DNA from: an uncultured bacterium
GTDB lineage: Bacteria > Bacillota_I > Bacilli_A > Erysipelotrichales > Erysipelotrichaceae
Length of the DNA: 56,959 nucleotides
NCBI GenBank assembly: GCA_903847945.1
Contig: CAINEY010000059.1
Location: 1-56,959 of the forward strand
Direction: 5' to 3'
Position 1 is the first letter of the stretch. Each line of letters begins with the position of its first letter. The notes under the pieces are model-generated. The model searched no databases, was not told the DNA's origin, and saw only the letters and a list, made by a program, of their open reading frames with translations. The position numbers and the translations under genes were made by a program. Positions 7,989 to 16,429 of the stretch are shown here, in pieces.

Positions 7989-9679
7989 CGGTCGAAATCC
8001 TTCCAGAGCTCTTCAGCGTTGATCTTGATCAAGGTGGGACGTCCATGGGGACAGTAATAAGGTTGCTGACAATGACTCAACTCCTCCACAATGTGACGCA
8101 GTTCTACTAATGTTAGCTGTTGATTGAAGCGAATGGATTTATGACAAGCCGTCGTGGCTAAGGCCGCATGACGCAAGCTCGCCAAACTGAGTGTCTTCTC
8201 TTCCTCGAAGCGTTCCACCAGTTCAGCCATAAAGGCTTCCTGGGTTCCATCTTTGAGCCACAAGGGAACTCGACGCACAATCAAGTGAGTCTCACTGAGT
8301 CGCTCTGCTTCGAGACCGATGGCAGTTAACGCACTGAGATAGTCCGGGATCTTTGGAATAAAGCTGGGTTTGAGTTGAACGGTTAAGGGAACCAAGAGTT
8401 CCTGTGTAGCGGAGACTTTATCGTCCAGATGATCAATCAAAGCCTCGAAGTTGATGCGTTCTTTAGCCGCGTGCTGATCAATAAAATACAAGGTCTCCGG
8501 ATCACTGGCGACAATGTAACGTCCGTGCAGTTGTCCTACCACATCCAACACCGGAAAGGTTGGATGACGATAAGTCGGACTCGCTTCGTTGACTTCCACC
8601 AAGGGTGGTAACGGTTCGATCCCTCGCACCACGTCAAACAGGGGGACTTGTTCAGAGAAGGTTTCGATGACCGGACGCGATAAAGGTTTGGCTTGGAAGG
8701 TCGTGCGTAAGGCTTGAACCAAATGGTCGGCCACAAGCGTGCACAACTGACCTTCTTTCGAGAGTTTCACTTCCCATTTGGACGGATGAACATTCACATC
8801 TGCTAAGCTCGGATCCGCGTTGACATGAAGCACAACAATTGGATAACGGTGCGGAGGCAAGTACGATCCGTACGCTTCCGTGACCGCCTTTTGAAGCGGA
8901 AAGAATCGGATCAGGCGATGATTGAGAAAGACCAGGATACTCTTATTGTTGGCCCGGTTTTCCTGAGGTTCGATCCATAATCCGCTGACGGTAAAATCGT
9001 GATCGCTGACCGAGAACGGATGGGCTTGTCGGGCCAGTTTGTTCCCATAGGTCATCGCCAGGGTCTCCAAGAGATCGTTTCGTCCGGTCGTGTTCAACAG
9101 GACTTCGTCATTGGCGATGAGTTTAAAGGCTACATCGGGTCGTCCCAAGGCCATCTTTTCGATCAGATCGACACACAGGCTGGTTTCATAGGCGACGGAT
9201 TTAAGATGTTTCAATCGGGCTGGAGTCTTGCGGAAGAGCCCTTCGACAATGATCGAGGTGCCTTGAGGACGCGAAACCGGACGAAAAGCAACGGGGGTTC
9301 CATAACTGATTTGAAGTTGGTTGGAGACGTTTCCGTCACAACTGGTGGCGGTGACTTTGGCGACGGAAGCGATGGAAGGCAGGGCTTCACCCCGAAAACC
9401 CAAGGTCTTCGGCGCAAATAAATCAAACGGAGAACGAATCTTAGATGTCGAATGACGTTCAAAGGCTTGACGCAGATCGTCGGTATCCATGCCTTCCCCG
9501 TCATCGTGCACTTCCAAGCGTTCGATCCCGCCATCGACCAATCGGATCTCCAGGCGATGGGCTTGTGCATCCAACGCATTCTCCACCAACTCTTTCAGGG
9601 CCGCCATGGGTCGTTCCACGACTTCGCCGGCCGCGATCATGTTGGCGAGATGTTCATCCAAACGATGGATCTTGCCCAT
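7985..9679 (-). CDS. mutL: DNA mismatch repair protein MutL, endonuclease type
   Basis: A 564-residue GHKL ATPase that links MutS mismatch recognition to strand nicking. The N-terminal ATPase motifs are clear: ELVENALDAQA, DDGEGMD and GFRGEAL. The C-terminal domain keeps the nicking-type metal motif DQHAAKERINFE (DQHAx2Ex4E), plus ACHKS and CPHGRPT. It is therefore an active-endonuclease MutL, as expected in bacteria without MutH. It is shorter than B. subtilis MutL, with a reduced linker. Start and stop overlap those of mutS and miaA. Confidence 0.96.
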   Translation of the reverse strand: MGKIHRLDEHLANMIAAGEVVERPMAALKELVENALDAQAHRLEIRLVDGGIERLEVHDDGEGMDTDDLRQAFERHSTSKIRSPFDLFAPKTLGFRGEALPSIASVAKVTATSCDGNVSNQLQISYGTPVAFRPVSRPQGTSIIVEGLFRKTPARLKHLKSVAYETSLCVDLIEKMALGRPDVAFKLIANDEVLLNTTGRNDLLETLAMTYGNKLARQAHPFSVSDHDFTVSGLWIEPQENRANNKSILVFLNHRLIRFFPLQKAVTEAYGSYLPPHRYPIVVLHVNADPSLADVNVHPSKWEVKLSKEGQLCTLVADHLVQALRTTFQAKPLSRPVIETFSEQVPLFDVVRGIEPLPPLVEVNEASPTYRHPTFPVLDVVGQLHGRYIVASDPETLYFIDQHAAKERINFEALIDHLDDKVSATQELLVPLTVQLKPSFIPKIPDYLSALTAIGLEAERLSETHLIVRRVPLWLKDGTQEAFMAELVERFEEEKTLSLASLRHAALATTACHKSIRFNQQLTLVELRHIVEELSHCQQPYYCPHGRPTLIKINAEELWKDFDR

Positions 9680-12195
9680 TACGGTTTCCCTTTCAGATCA
9701 GCTTTCACATCCGATAGGACCCTTAAGGCTTCCAGTGGGGTAGTCTGATCCAGATCCATCGTGTTCAAGCGATCCAGGAAGGCTTGAACGGGTCGAGGAA
9801 CTCGGACGACTTCGACGATGTCGAGGGTTTGCTGGACGACGCGTTTCTTGGATTCCAGTTCTTTAAGAAGAACAGCCGCCCGGTCAAGGACACTCTCGGG
9901 AAGATGCGCCAAACGGGCCACATTGACCCCATAGGACTTATCGGCTTTCCCGTGTTTGACACGATACAGGAAATGCACGGCTTTATCGTCTTCGATGACT
10001 TCCACATGGGTGTTGAGCACACCAGGCAAGAAGGTATCGAGGTTAGTGAGTTCGTGATAATGGGTCGAGAAGATGGCTTTACAGGCAATGGCGGTGGCGA
10101 TGTATTCCACCATGGCTTGGGCTAAGGCCATCCCATCGTACGTGGAGGTTCCGCGTCCGATCTCATCGAAGAGGATCAAGGAACGGGAGGTCGCGTGTTG
10201 AAGCGCCGTATTGGCTTCCATCATTTCGATCATGAAGGTGGATTGGCCTTCCAGGATGTCATCGCTGGCGCCCATGCGGGTATAGATCGCATCCACGATC
10301 GGTAAACTGGCAGACGTCGCCGGAACATACATCCCCAATTGCGCCATGATGACGATGAGCGCCACTTGACGCATGTAGGTGCTCTTACCGCCCATGTTGG
10401 GACCGGTCAATAAGTGGATCGGTTTTTGCACGTCGAAATCGATGCCGTTGGCGACATACGCCGTACGCCGTTCCAGGATCGGATGACGGCCGTCGTTGAC
10501 CTTGAGGTCAAATCCATCATGGAAAACCGGTTTCACGTAATCTCCGCGATGACTGACTTGCGCTAACGCCGCGATGACGTCGATGGTCGCCAACGCATCA
10601 CTGAGGGTTTGAAGGGCTTCGAGCTTTGACGTAATGAGGTCCACGAGTTCCGCAAACAAGCGCTGGGTTAAGCGCAGGGCTTTATCGTTGGCACTGAGTA
10701 TGGCTTCTTCTTTTTCTTTAAGGACCGGCGAAATGTAGCGTTCACCGGTGCTGAGGGTTTGTTTGCGGAAGTACCCAAACTCGTCTTTGACTAAGCCTAA
10801 GTTACCTTTGGAAATCTCGATGTAGTAGCCAAAGACGCGGTTATACCCGACGCGTAAGTTCTTGATTTGGGTGCGTTCCCGTTCCGCCGTTTCAAACTCC
10901 ACCAGCCACGACGCACTGTGGTCCTGAAGATCGCGGTAGGTATCGAGTTCAGCGTTGTAGCCACGTTTGAAGACCGGACCGGCAGTGAGTTGGAGCGGGG
11001 CTTCCTCATCGATGGCCATACTCAAGAGATCGCGCAGGTCATGCAGGCGATTGAGAGTTTTTACTGATGCGAAAACCTTCTCGTTTAAAAGATCGAGGAT
11101 GAGATCCACTTGGTTGAGGGTTTTTGATAAACGTAACACATCGACAGGGGTCGCTGAACCATAGGCCAGCTTCCCGCAGATGCGTTCGATGTCGTAACAC
11201 GATTTCAGAGCCGTCCGTAAACTCTCCCGATCGAGGAAAGCCTTCACCAGACTGTCTACTTGAGCTTGTCGGGTCTGGAGTGCTTCCGGATCAACAAAAG
11301 GTGTTACGATCCAGCGCTTTAATCGACGAGAGCCGGCTGCCGTTTGGCACTGATCCAGGAAGGTAAAGAGGGTTTCTTTCTTGGTGCCGTTGCGTAAGGG
11401 CTCCACCAACTCCAAGTTCAGTGTGGTGGCATAATCCAAGCGCATGACCGTGTTCTCATCGAGATCGCTCACCGGACGCAGATGACTTAAGGCTCGGCGT
11501 TGGGTCGCGCTGAGGTAGGTTAAAAGACGACCTAAGGCTTGTCGCTTGATGGGATCGAGGATCGAACGGGCCAACCCTTCAAACGATTCCTGAAGGAGGG
11601 CTTGGTCGAGGGTGGAGATGGTGATGGAACACGCTTGAAGCGTACTCAAGGTCTCTGGGGACAGTGAGGAAGGCACCACAACTTCTTTGATAGCGTGATG
11701 CAGGATCACATCACGAAGTTGATTCATGTTGCGAACGATTGAACGAGCCAAGAGTTCTCCGGAAGCCAACTCGGTCATGACGATAAAGAGTTTACCGGCG
11801 TACTCTTCAATGGCGGCACAGCGCACGATTGCCGTTTCATCGCTGATTTCATCCAGGACGGTTCCCGGAGTCACGATCTTGACGATATCACGCTTAACGA
11901 GTCCTTTGGCTAAGGCCGGATCTTCGAGTTGTTCGACGATGGCGACCTTATGACCGTTGTTGACGAGTTTTTGAACGTAACCGCTGATGGCGTGATAGGG
12001 AACCCCGCACATGGGGGCTTTTCCCATCTCTCCGGCGGCTCGTGCGGTGAGCACCAGATCGAGTTCTGCGGAAGCAACTTTCGCATCCTCAAAGAAGAGT
12101 TCATAGAAGTCCCCCAAACGGAAAAGCACCAGTGCATCCGGCACGCTTTGTTTGACATCCATGTATTGTTTCAACATCGGGGTGAGTTTTTCCAT
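9679..12195 (-). CDS. mutS: DNA mismatch recognition protein MutS
   Basis: An 838-residue mismatch-binding ATPase. The mismatch-recognition domain starts with the conserved LTPMLKQY and FRLGDFYELF. The C-terminal ATPase has Walker A GPNMGGKSTYMR, DEIGRGTSTYDG and STHYHELT. The conserved TPM before the KQY motif supports the ATG at 12195. That start has no visible ribosome-binding site and lies a few bases after the T-run of the terminator of the preceding gene. An in-frame ATG at 12177 is the alternative. The gene heads the mutS-mutL-miaA-msrA cluster. Confidence 0.96.
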   Translation of the reverse strand: MEKLTPMLKQYMDVKQSVPDALVLFRLGDFYELFFEDAKVASAELDLVLTARAAGEMGKAPMCGVPYHAISGYVQKLVNNGHKVAIVEQLEDPALAKGLVKRDIVKIVTPGTVLDEISDETAIVRCAAIEEYAGKLFIVMTELASGELLARSIVRNMNQLRDVILHHAIKEVVVPSSLSPETLSTLQACSITISTLDQALLQESFEGLARSILDPIKRQALGRLLTYLSATQRRALSHLRPVSDLDENTVMRLDYATTLNLELVEPLRNGTKKETLFTFLDQCQTAAGSRRLKRWIVTPFVDPEALQTRQAQVDSLVKAFLDRESLRTALKSCYDIERICGKLAYGSATPVDVLRLSKTLNQVDLILDLLNEKVFASVKTLNRLHDLRDLLSMAIDEEAPLQLTAGPVFKRGYNAELDTYRDLQDHSASWLVEFETAERERTQIKNLRVGYNRVFGYYIEISKGNLGLVKDEFGYFRKQTLSTGERYISPVLKEKEEAILSANDKALRLTQRLFAELVDLITSKLEALQTLSDALATIDVIAALAQVSHRGDYVKPVFHDGFDLKVNDGRHPILERRTAYVANGIDFDVQKPIHLLTGPNMGGKSTYMRQVALIVIMAQLGMYVPATSASLPIVDAIYTRMGASDDILEGQSTFMIEMMEANTALQHATSRSLILFDEIGRGTSTYDGMALAQAMVEYIATAIACKAIFSTHYHELTNLDTFLPGVLNTHVEVIEDDKAVHFLYRVKHGKADKSYGVNVARLAHLPESVLDRAAVLLKELESKKRVVQQTLDIVEVVRVPRPVQAFLDRLNTMDLDQTTPLEALRVLSDVKADLKGKP

Positions 12196-12198
12196 CGT

Positions 12199-12221
12199 GA
12201 GAAAAACGGGCTAAGCCCGTT
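12199..12221 (-). terminator. Terminator of the PTS-like gene, abutting mutS
   Basis: On the minus strand AACGGGC-TTA-GCCCGTT is followed by TTTCTC, and the mutS ATG comes 3 bases after the hairpin's T-rich tail. The stop codon TAG of the PTS-like gene is part of the hairpin. Confidence 0.75.
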
Positions 12222-13761
12222 CGGTGTAGGCAAGGTCTTTTAAACGCTGTTGGATGGCCAACCACAGAATGTGACTGCCGGATCCGTAGGTCAACTGATA
12301 TCCGGCTTTGGATTCCACGATCCGGGAGATGTAGTGATGACGGATCTTGTGGAAATCGACTCTGTTTCGATCAAAGACTTGAACACTTAAGGTACGGATG
12401 CTGGAATTGATCAGTTTGATGTTCTCCAAACCGCCGATGCAATCCAAGAGTTCATTCACCATGCTGCTCTTCTCATCCACGGTAATGAAGTTGATGGCAC
12501 CTTTGCGGTAGTAGTAACTGCTCATGGCGTAATAGATCAAACCGGTCAACAATCCCACCGCCAACAGAATCAGTAGCGGACGCTGCAAGCCCGGCGTACG
12601 AACATGGATCAATAAATCAAACAAACTCCCTGGAACGGCCCCGATCGCATTGCCGGTGTAACTGTAGCCGATGCTGATGCGCATGGCCGAGAAGAACGCA
12701 AAGAGCACCCCGGTCATGGTCAAATGAAAGACAAAGAGCAAAGGAGCCGAGAACAGTAAGAAGAGCTCGATGGGCATCAAGGTCCCAAAGAGGATCGAGA
12801 ACAGAACGGCCAACACCAAGAACGCAAAGACTTTGCGTTTCTCCAGTTTATCCGTGAAGGTCTGATAGGTGGAAATCAGGAAAGCCGGCATCGCAAACAG
12901 ATTGAGGATGTAGTAAGGGGTGATCAAACGCCCGGTTCCCGCATTGATGATGCCTTCTTTGAGTTGTCCGGTCCAAACCGCGACATCCCCTAAGAAGTTG
13001 ACCCCGAAGGCATCCGACCAGGATCCGCCCAGCTCCCCAAACCAGAAGAGCCGACGAATGATCAGATGGAGACCGGCATTGTCCGCCAATCGATCGACGA
13101 TTCCGTACAGGAAGAGGTTGACCGGATTATTCAGGTCTCGGGCAATGAAGTTGAAGACACCCATGATGGCGCTGACGGCCAGCGGCCAGACGTACGCAAA
13201 AGCGATTCCACTGATTAAGCTCAATCCCAGCGTCAGAATCACCATCGCGGTAGGCGCGTCAATAAAACCAAAGAAACCGTGTCCGGTCCGATCTTTGGAG
13301 AAGTGTTGAGCCAAACGCGTGACTCCAGCCACCAGCAATGCCCCGACAAATCCCGTATACAAGGGATTGACCAAGGTCAAGGAGATGGTTTTGAGTGTCG
13401 ACAAGTCCAACATCAACCCCATAGAGGTCCGAAAGACCGTGGGATTGACCGATCCGGTTTGAATAAACATCGTACTGACATGGAACGTCAAATAACCCAC
13501 GAGTCCGATGATGATGATCCCGGGATCTTCACCGCGGCGATGGACCATTCGCATCATGAAAACAATGGGAATAATCAGGATGATCGACGCAGCAATGTAT
13601 TTGACCAGTTCGGCAGCAATATCCAACGACGGATGCGAGCCAACCAGCAATTGAAAGTTAGGATTCAACAGGAGGCCGCTCAATCCCAAAAGCACCGAAG
13701 CGGCGTATAAAATCTTAAGCGGGAAACTGACCAGGTTGATGTATCTTCGCCATCTTCGCAT
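12211..13761 (-). CDS. PTS EIIC/EIIB-like membrane protein with degenerate EIIB domain
   Basis: A 516-residue protein whose first ~430 residues form the multi-spanning EIIC fold of the glucose PTS superfamily. The last ~75 residues resemble an EIIB domain (IGGLENIKLINSSIRTL). Where active EIIB domains have ACITRLR with the phosphorylated Cys, this protein has SSIRTLS, so the phosphoacceptor Cys is replaced by Ser. Ordinary PTS phosphotransfer is therefore unlikely. The start is the ATG of MRRWRRYINL, with AGGAGG just upstream and TATAAT at 13786-13791. A non-PTS transporter or sensor role is possible; the substrate is unknown. Confidence 0.75.
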   Translation of the reverse strand: MRRWRRYINLVSFPLKILYAASVLLGLSGLLLNPNFQLLVGSHPSLDIAAELVKYIAASIILIIPIVFMMRMVHRRGEDPGIIIIGLVGYLTFHVSTMFIQTGSVNPTVFRTSMGLMLDLSTLKTISLTLVNPLYTGFVGALLVAGVTRLAQHFSKDRTGHGFFGFIDAPTAMVILTLGLSLISGIAFAYVWPLAVSAIMGVFNFIARDLNNPVNLFLYGIVDRLADNAGLHLIIRRLFWFGELGGSWSDAFGVNFLGDVAVWTGQLKEGIINAGTGRLITPYYILNLFAMPAFLISTYQTFTDKLEKRKVFAFLVLAVLFSILFGTLMPIELFLLFSAPLLFVFHLTMTGVLFAFFSAMRISIGYSYTGNAIGAVPGSLFDLLIHVRTPGLQRPLLILLAVGLLTGLIYYAMSSYYYRKGAINFITVDEKSSMVNELLDCIGGLENIKLINSSIRTLSVQVFDRNRVDFHKIRHHYISRIVESKAGYQLTYGSGSHILWLAIQQRLKDLAYTERA

Positions 13762-13776
13762 AGGAAACCTCCTTTC

Positions 13777-13791
13777 TATGATACCATTATA
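13777..13791. promoter_or_regulatory. Back-to-back -10 elements between PTS-like and rodA-type genes
   Basis: The 30-base divergent gap holds a perfect TATAAT on the minus strand (13786-13791), serving the PTS-like gene. On the plus strand TATGAT (13777-13782) or CATTAT could serve the FtsW/RodA gene. No good -35 element is seen for either, and the two promoters must overlap. Confidence 0.4.
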
Positions 13792-15015
13792 GTGCACCCG
13801 ATTCAACGAAAGACACAACGGATGACCACTCGACGCAGCACCCCCAAAACTCTCGAAATCAACGCGGACTATGGACTCATTGTCTTGCTTTTAAGTCTGA
13901 GTGCCATCAGTCTTTTGGCGATTTACGGAGCCTTACCCTTATTACCTTTTTGGCGCAGCGGTATCGACCTGATCCTTAAGCAGGTCGTTTGGATCATCAT
14001 CGCCGTCATCTTGTTGGGTGGACTGATTTGGGCCGGAATCGATCGCTTGTTTACCGGAGCCATCGTCGCGTATTGGGTCTTGATGGGACTGTTGGTCTTG
14101 TTGCTGGTCGATAAGTATGTGCTTGACCTGCCACTCATTGCTCCGGTCAATGGAACGACAGCATGGATCACTCTACCGGGTTTAGGAACGCTTCAACCCT
14201 CGGAGTTTATGAAGATCGTGGTCCTGATCTTATGTGCCAACATCATCCACCAGCACAATGAACAAAAACGGGCCATGACCTATGCAGAAGATGTTCGTTT
14301 GTTTGTAAAGATCCTGACCGTGGCCTTGCCGCCGCTGGTCTTGATCGTAGCTCAACCGGATACCGGGATTCCCTTGGTGATCATCGTGGGGATTGCGGTG
14401 ATGCTGGGCATCAGCGGGATCCGTCGCGAATGGATCTTGTACAGTCTGATCGCCGTTATTGCCCTTGTCGGATTGTTATTGTTCTTGTTCTTTAACTTTG
14501 AGTCGGTGCTCATCAACCTGGTCGGCGCTTCCTATCGCTTGAATCGGGTTTACGGGTGGCTTAGAACCGAAGAATATATCTCGTCCTACGGCTTACAGCT
14601 TTACCAATCTCTTTTGGCCGTTGGTTCGGCGGGTTGGTGGGGGCACGGGCTTCAATCGGTGGTGGTCAGTCTGATTGAACCGCAGAATGACTTTATCTTT
14701 GCGGTGTTTGCCCAGAACTTCGGATTTATCGGAGCCAGTGTGTTGCTCTTGCTGGAAATGCTCTTGGATCTGAAGATTGCCGCCATTGCGCTGAGCTATA
14801 AAAAACCCCGGGAACGCTATTTGATTGCCGGAGTCTTGGGAATGCTACTCTTCCAACAGATTCAAAACATGGGAATGATCATTGGTTTGACCCCGATTAC
14901 CGGGATCACCTTGCCCTTTGTTTCGGCGGGAGGCTCTTCGCTTTTGTCGTTTGTTCCGGCCTTGGCGGTGCTCTTCGTGATGAGTCATCGCATCAAAAGT
15001 AAAAGAACCTATTAA
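13792..15015 (+). CDS. FtsW/RodA/SpoVE-family peptidoglycan polymerase
   Basis: A 407-residue SEDS-family membrane glycosyltransferase with about ten transmembrane segments. It polymerises lipid II with a partner class B PBP, either in elongation (RodA) or division (FtsW). Family segments include LQPSEFMKI, VAQPDTGI, EPQNDFIFAVFAQNFGFIG and PFVSAGGSSLLS. RodA is slightly favoured because no division genes are adjacent. The start is uncertain: GTG at 13792 lies 9 bases after a TATGAT, and ATG at 13822 is the alternative. Neither has a good ribosome-binding site. It converges on nadK with overlapping stop codons. Confidence 0.85.
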   Translation: MHPIQRKTQRMTTRRSTPKTLEINADYGLIVLLLSLSAISLLAIYGALPLLPFWRSGIDLILKQVVWIIIAVILLGGLIWAGIDRLFTGAIVAYWVLMGLLVLLLVDKYVLDLPLIAPVNGTTAWITLPGLGTLQPSEFMKIVVLILCANIIHQHNEQKRAMTYAEDVRLFVKILTVALPPLVLIVAQPDTGIPLVIIVGIAVMLGISGIRREWILYSLIAVIALVGLLLFLFFNFESVLINLVGASYRLNRVYGWLRTEEYISSYGLQLYQSLLAVGSAGWWGHGLQSVVVSLIEPQNDFIFAVFAQNFGFIGASVLLLLEMLLDLKIAAIALSYKKPRERYLIAGVLGMLLFQQIQNMGMIIGLTPITGITLPFVSAGGSSLLSFVPALAVLFVMSHRIKSKRTY

Positions 15016-15026
15016 AACAGGTTCTT
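15003..15026. terminator. Shared hairpin spanning the overlapping rodA/nadK stop codons
   Basis: AAGAACCT (15003-15010) and AGGTTCTT (15019-15026) pair perfectly around an 8-base loop holding both stop codons. Read on the minus strand the hairpin is followed by a T-rich tract (TTTACTTTT), so it should terminate nadK. On the plus strand there is no T-run. Confidence 0.6.
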
Positions 15027-15794
15027 GATTCGATCGAAATAGTGTTTATCGGCGCGGGTCATGACTTGCGCCTTTTGCTTGGCGTAACGGATCGTGATCT
15101 TGCGAACGTGATCGAGCTTGACAGACTCGTGATCGTAACACAAGAGCGCCCCATGGAAATCATCGCTGTCCAAAGTTATGACGCTGTCTTTGGCGATAAC
15201 CAACGGTGACCCCAAGGAACGGTAAGCCCGATGATGGATTCCGGTGATCTCAGTGATTTGAAGCAAATCCAAACCTTCTTGAAGGATCGCTCCGCCGGCA
15301 GATCGGTTATACGCCGTTGAACCGACTTGACCGGAGATGCACAGGCCGGTTCCGCGGAAGGTTTCAAGGAAGGTTTGATTGATGGTGACGTTGAGGAGTT
15401 GCGTGCGGATGATGTTTTCTACACGGATCTCATTGACGGCGTGATAGGTGATCGACCCGTTCTCCGTTTCCACGTCCACCTTGAGTAACGGAATCGTGAC
15501 GATAGGGGCGGTGTGATTGGTGAGATCATACACCAAGAGATCCCACTCATCGGTGGCGTAGTTGGTCGTAAACCCCAGAGTTCCGGTATGCATCCCGATA
15601 AAGACGCACCGGTCAAGGTCATCCAAATGGCGATGAATGGCTCGTAAGAAGGTGCCGTCTCCACCGACGGTGATCACGATGTCCGGGTTCTCGGGATCGA
15701 TGGTCATACCGCGTTGGAGCAGCGCTTCACGAAGCGTAGCGGCGACGCCTTCGCTTTGGCGGTCACCTTTGGTGATCAGGTTGAATTTCGGCAT
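15012..15794 (-). CDS. nadK: NAD kinase
   Basis: A 260-residue enzyme that phosphorylates NAD to NADP. The GGDGTFLRAI motif is near residue 47, and the second signature AVNEIRVEN and the segment GSTAYNRSAGGAI follow. The start is placed at the ATG of MPKFNLITKG; a GTG nine bases upstream is possible and neither has a clear ribosome-binding site. TACAAT at 15818-15823 (minus strand) is a likely -10. Its last bases overlap the end of the convergent FtsW/RodA gene by 4. Confidence 0.94.
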   Translation of the reverse strand: MPKFNLITKGDRQSEGVAATLREALLQRGMTIDPENPDIVITVGGDGTFLRAIHRHLDDLDRCVFIGMHTGTLGFTTNYATDEWDLLVYDLTNHTAPIVTIPLLKVDVETENGSITYHAVNEIRVENIIRTQLLNVTINQTFLETFRGTGLCISGQVGSTAYNRSAGGAILQEGLDLLQITEITGIHHRAYRSLGSPLVIAKDSVITLDSDDFHGALLCYDHESVKLDHVRKITIRYAKQKAQVMTRADKHYFDRIKNLF

Positions 15795-15831
15795 GGGGCA
15801 CACTCAGTTCTGTTTTTATTGTATCATGATT

Positions 15832-15844
15832 AGGGAGTCTCCCT
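15832..15844 (+). promoter_or_regulatory. Inverted repeat over the CYTH ribosome-binding site
   Basis: AGGGAG-T-CTCCCT directly abuts the ATG of the CYTH gene. In RNA, AGGG can pair with CCCT around a 5-base loop and mask the Shine-Dalgarno sequence. TATCAT at 15822-15827 is a possible -10. Confidence 0.4.
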
Positions 15845-16429
15845 ATGCACCAAAACCGTGAATGCGAATATAAGCTCTTGGTCAGTGCGGAACAGTTCCA
15901 CACGATCAAAGCCCACTTCAATCCCAAGACCACTGTGATTCAAACCAATCACTATTTTGATACGGCGGACTTGGCTCTTAAGGCTCAACACACTTCTGCC
16001 CGGATCCGGGTTTATGCGGATCATGCGGAGTTGACGTTTAAGCGGAAGAACGGAAATGCCAACGATGAATTGACCTTTGAGGTCAACGATCCGACATCGG
16101 CCTTTTTGGACCCTTCTGTCAAAGCCCAACTGGCTCAGTGGGGCATCCTATCTCCCTTGATGCCGATCGGAGTCTTAAAAACCGAGCGTAGCATCGTCAA
16201 ATGTAGGCACGGTGATCTGTGTCTGGATGTGAATCATTACCATGGCATCACGGATTATGAGCTGGAGTATGAAGTCACCGGCGATGATTACACCGGATTG
16301 GCTGAATTTCAAGAAATCTTGGCTCTTTTTGACTTAAATTGGACTAAAAACGCCCCCGCAAAGGTTAGGCGTTGTGTTCAAGCGGCGCACGCTTCGGGAT
16401 TTGGATCAAGCGGGCCGAGCATTCGCTGA
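15845..16429 (+). CDS. CYTH domain protein
   Basis: A 194-residue protein of the CYTH / triphosphate tunnel metalloenzyme fold. The diagnostic N-terminal ExExK pattern appears as ECEYKLLV, followed by YFDTADLAL, SARIRVY and AELTFKRK, the basic and acidic strands lining the tunnel. Bacterial members hydrolyse or bind triphosphates; in Firmicutes they often sit near nadK or relA-like genes. Residue 1 follows an AGGGAG ribosome-binding site that lies in a perfect inverted repeat. The last 65 bases overlap the convergent gene at 16365. Confidence 0.85.
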   Translation: MHQNRECEYKLLVSAEQFHTIKAHFNPKTTVIQTNHYFDTADLALKAQHTSARIRVYADHAELTFKRKNGNANDELTFEVNDPTSAFLDPSVKAQLAQWGILSPLMPIGVLKTERSIVKCRHGDLCLDVNHYHGITDYELEYEVTGDDYTGLAEFQEILALFDLNWTKNAPAKVRRCVQAAHASGFGSSGPSIR

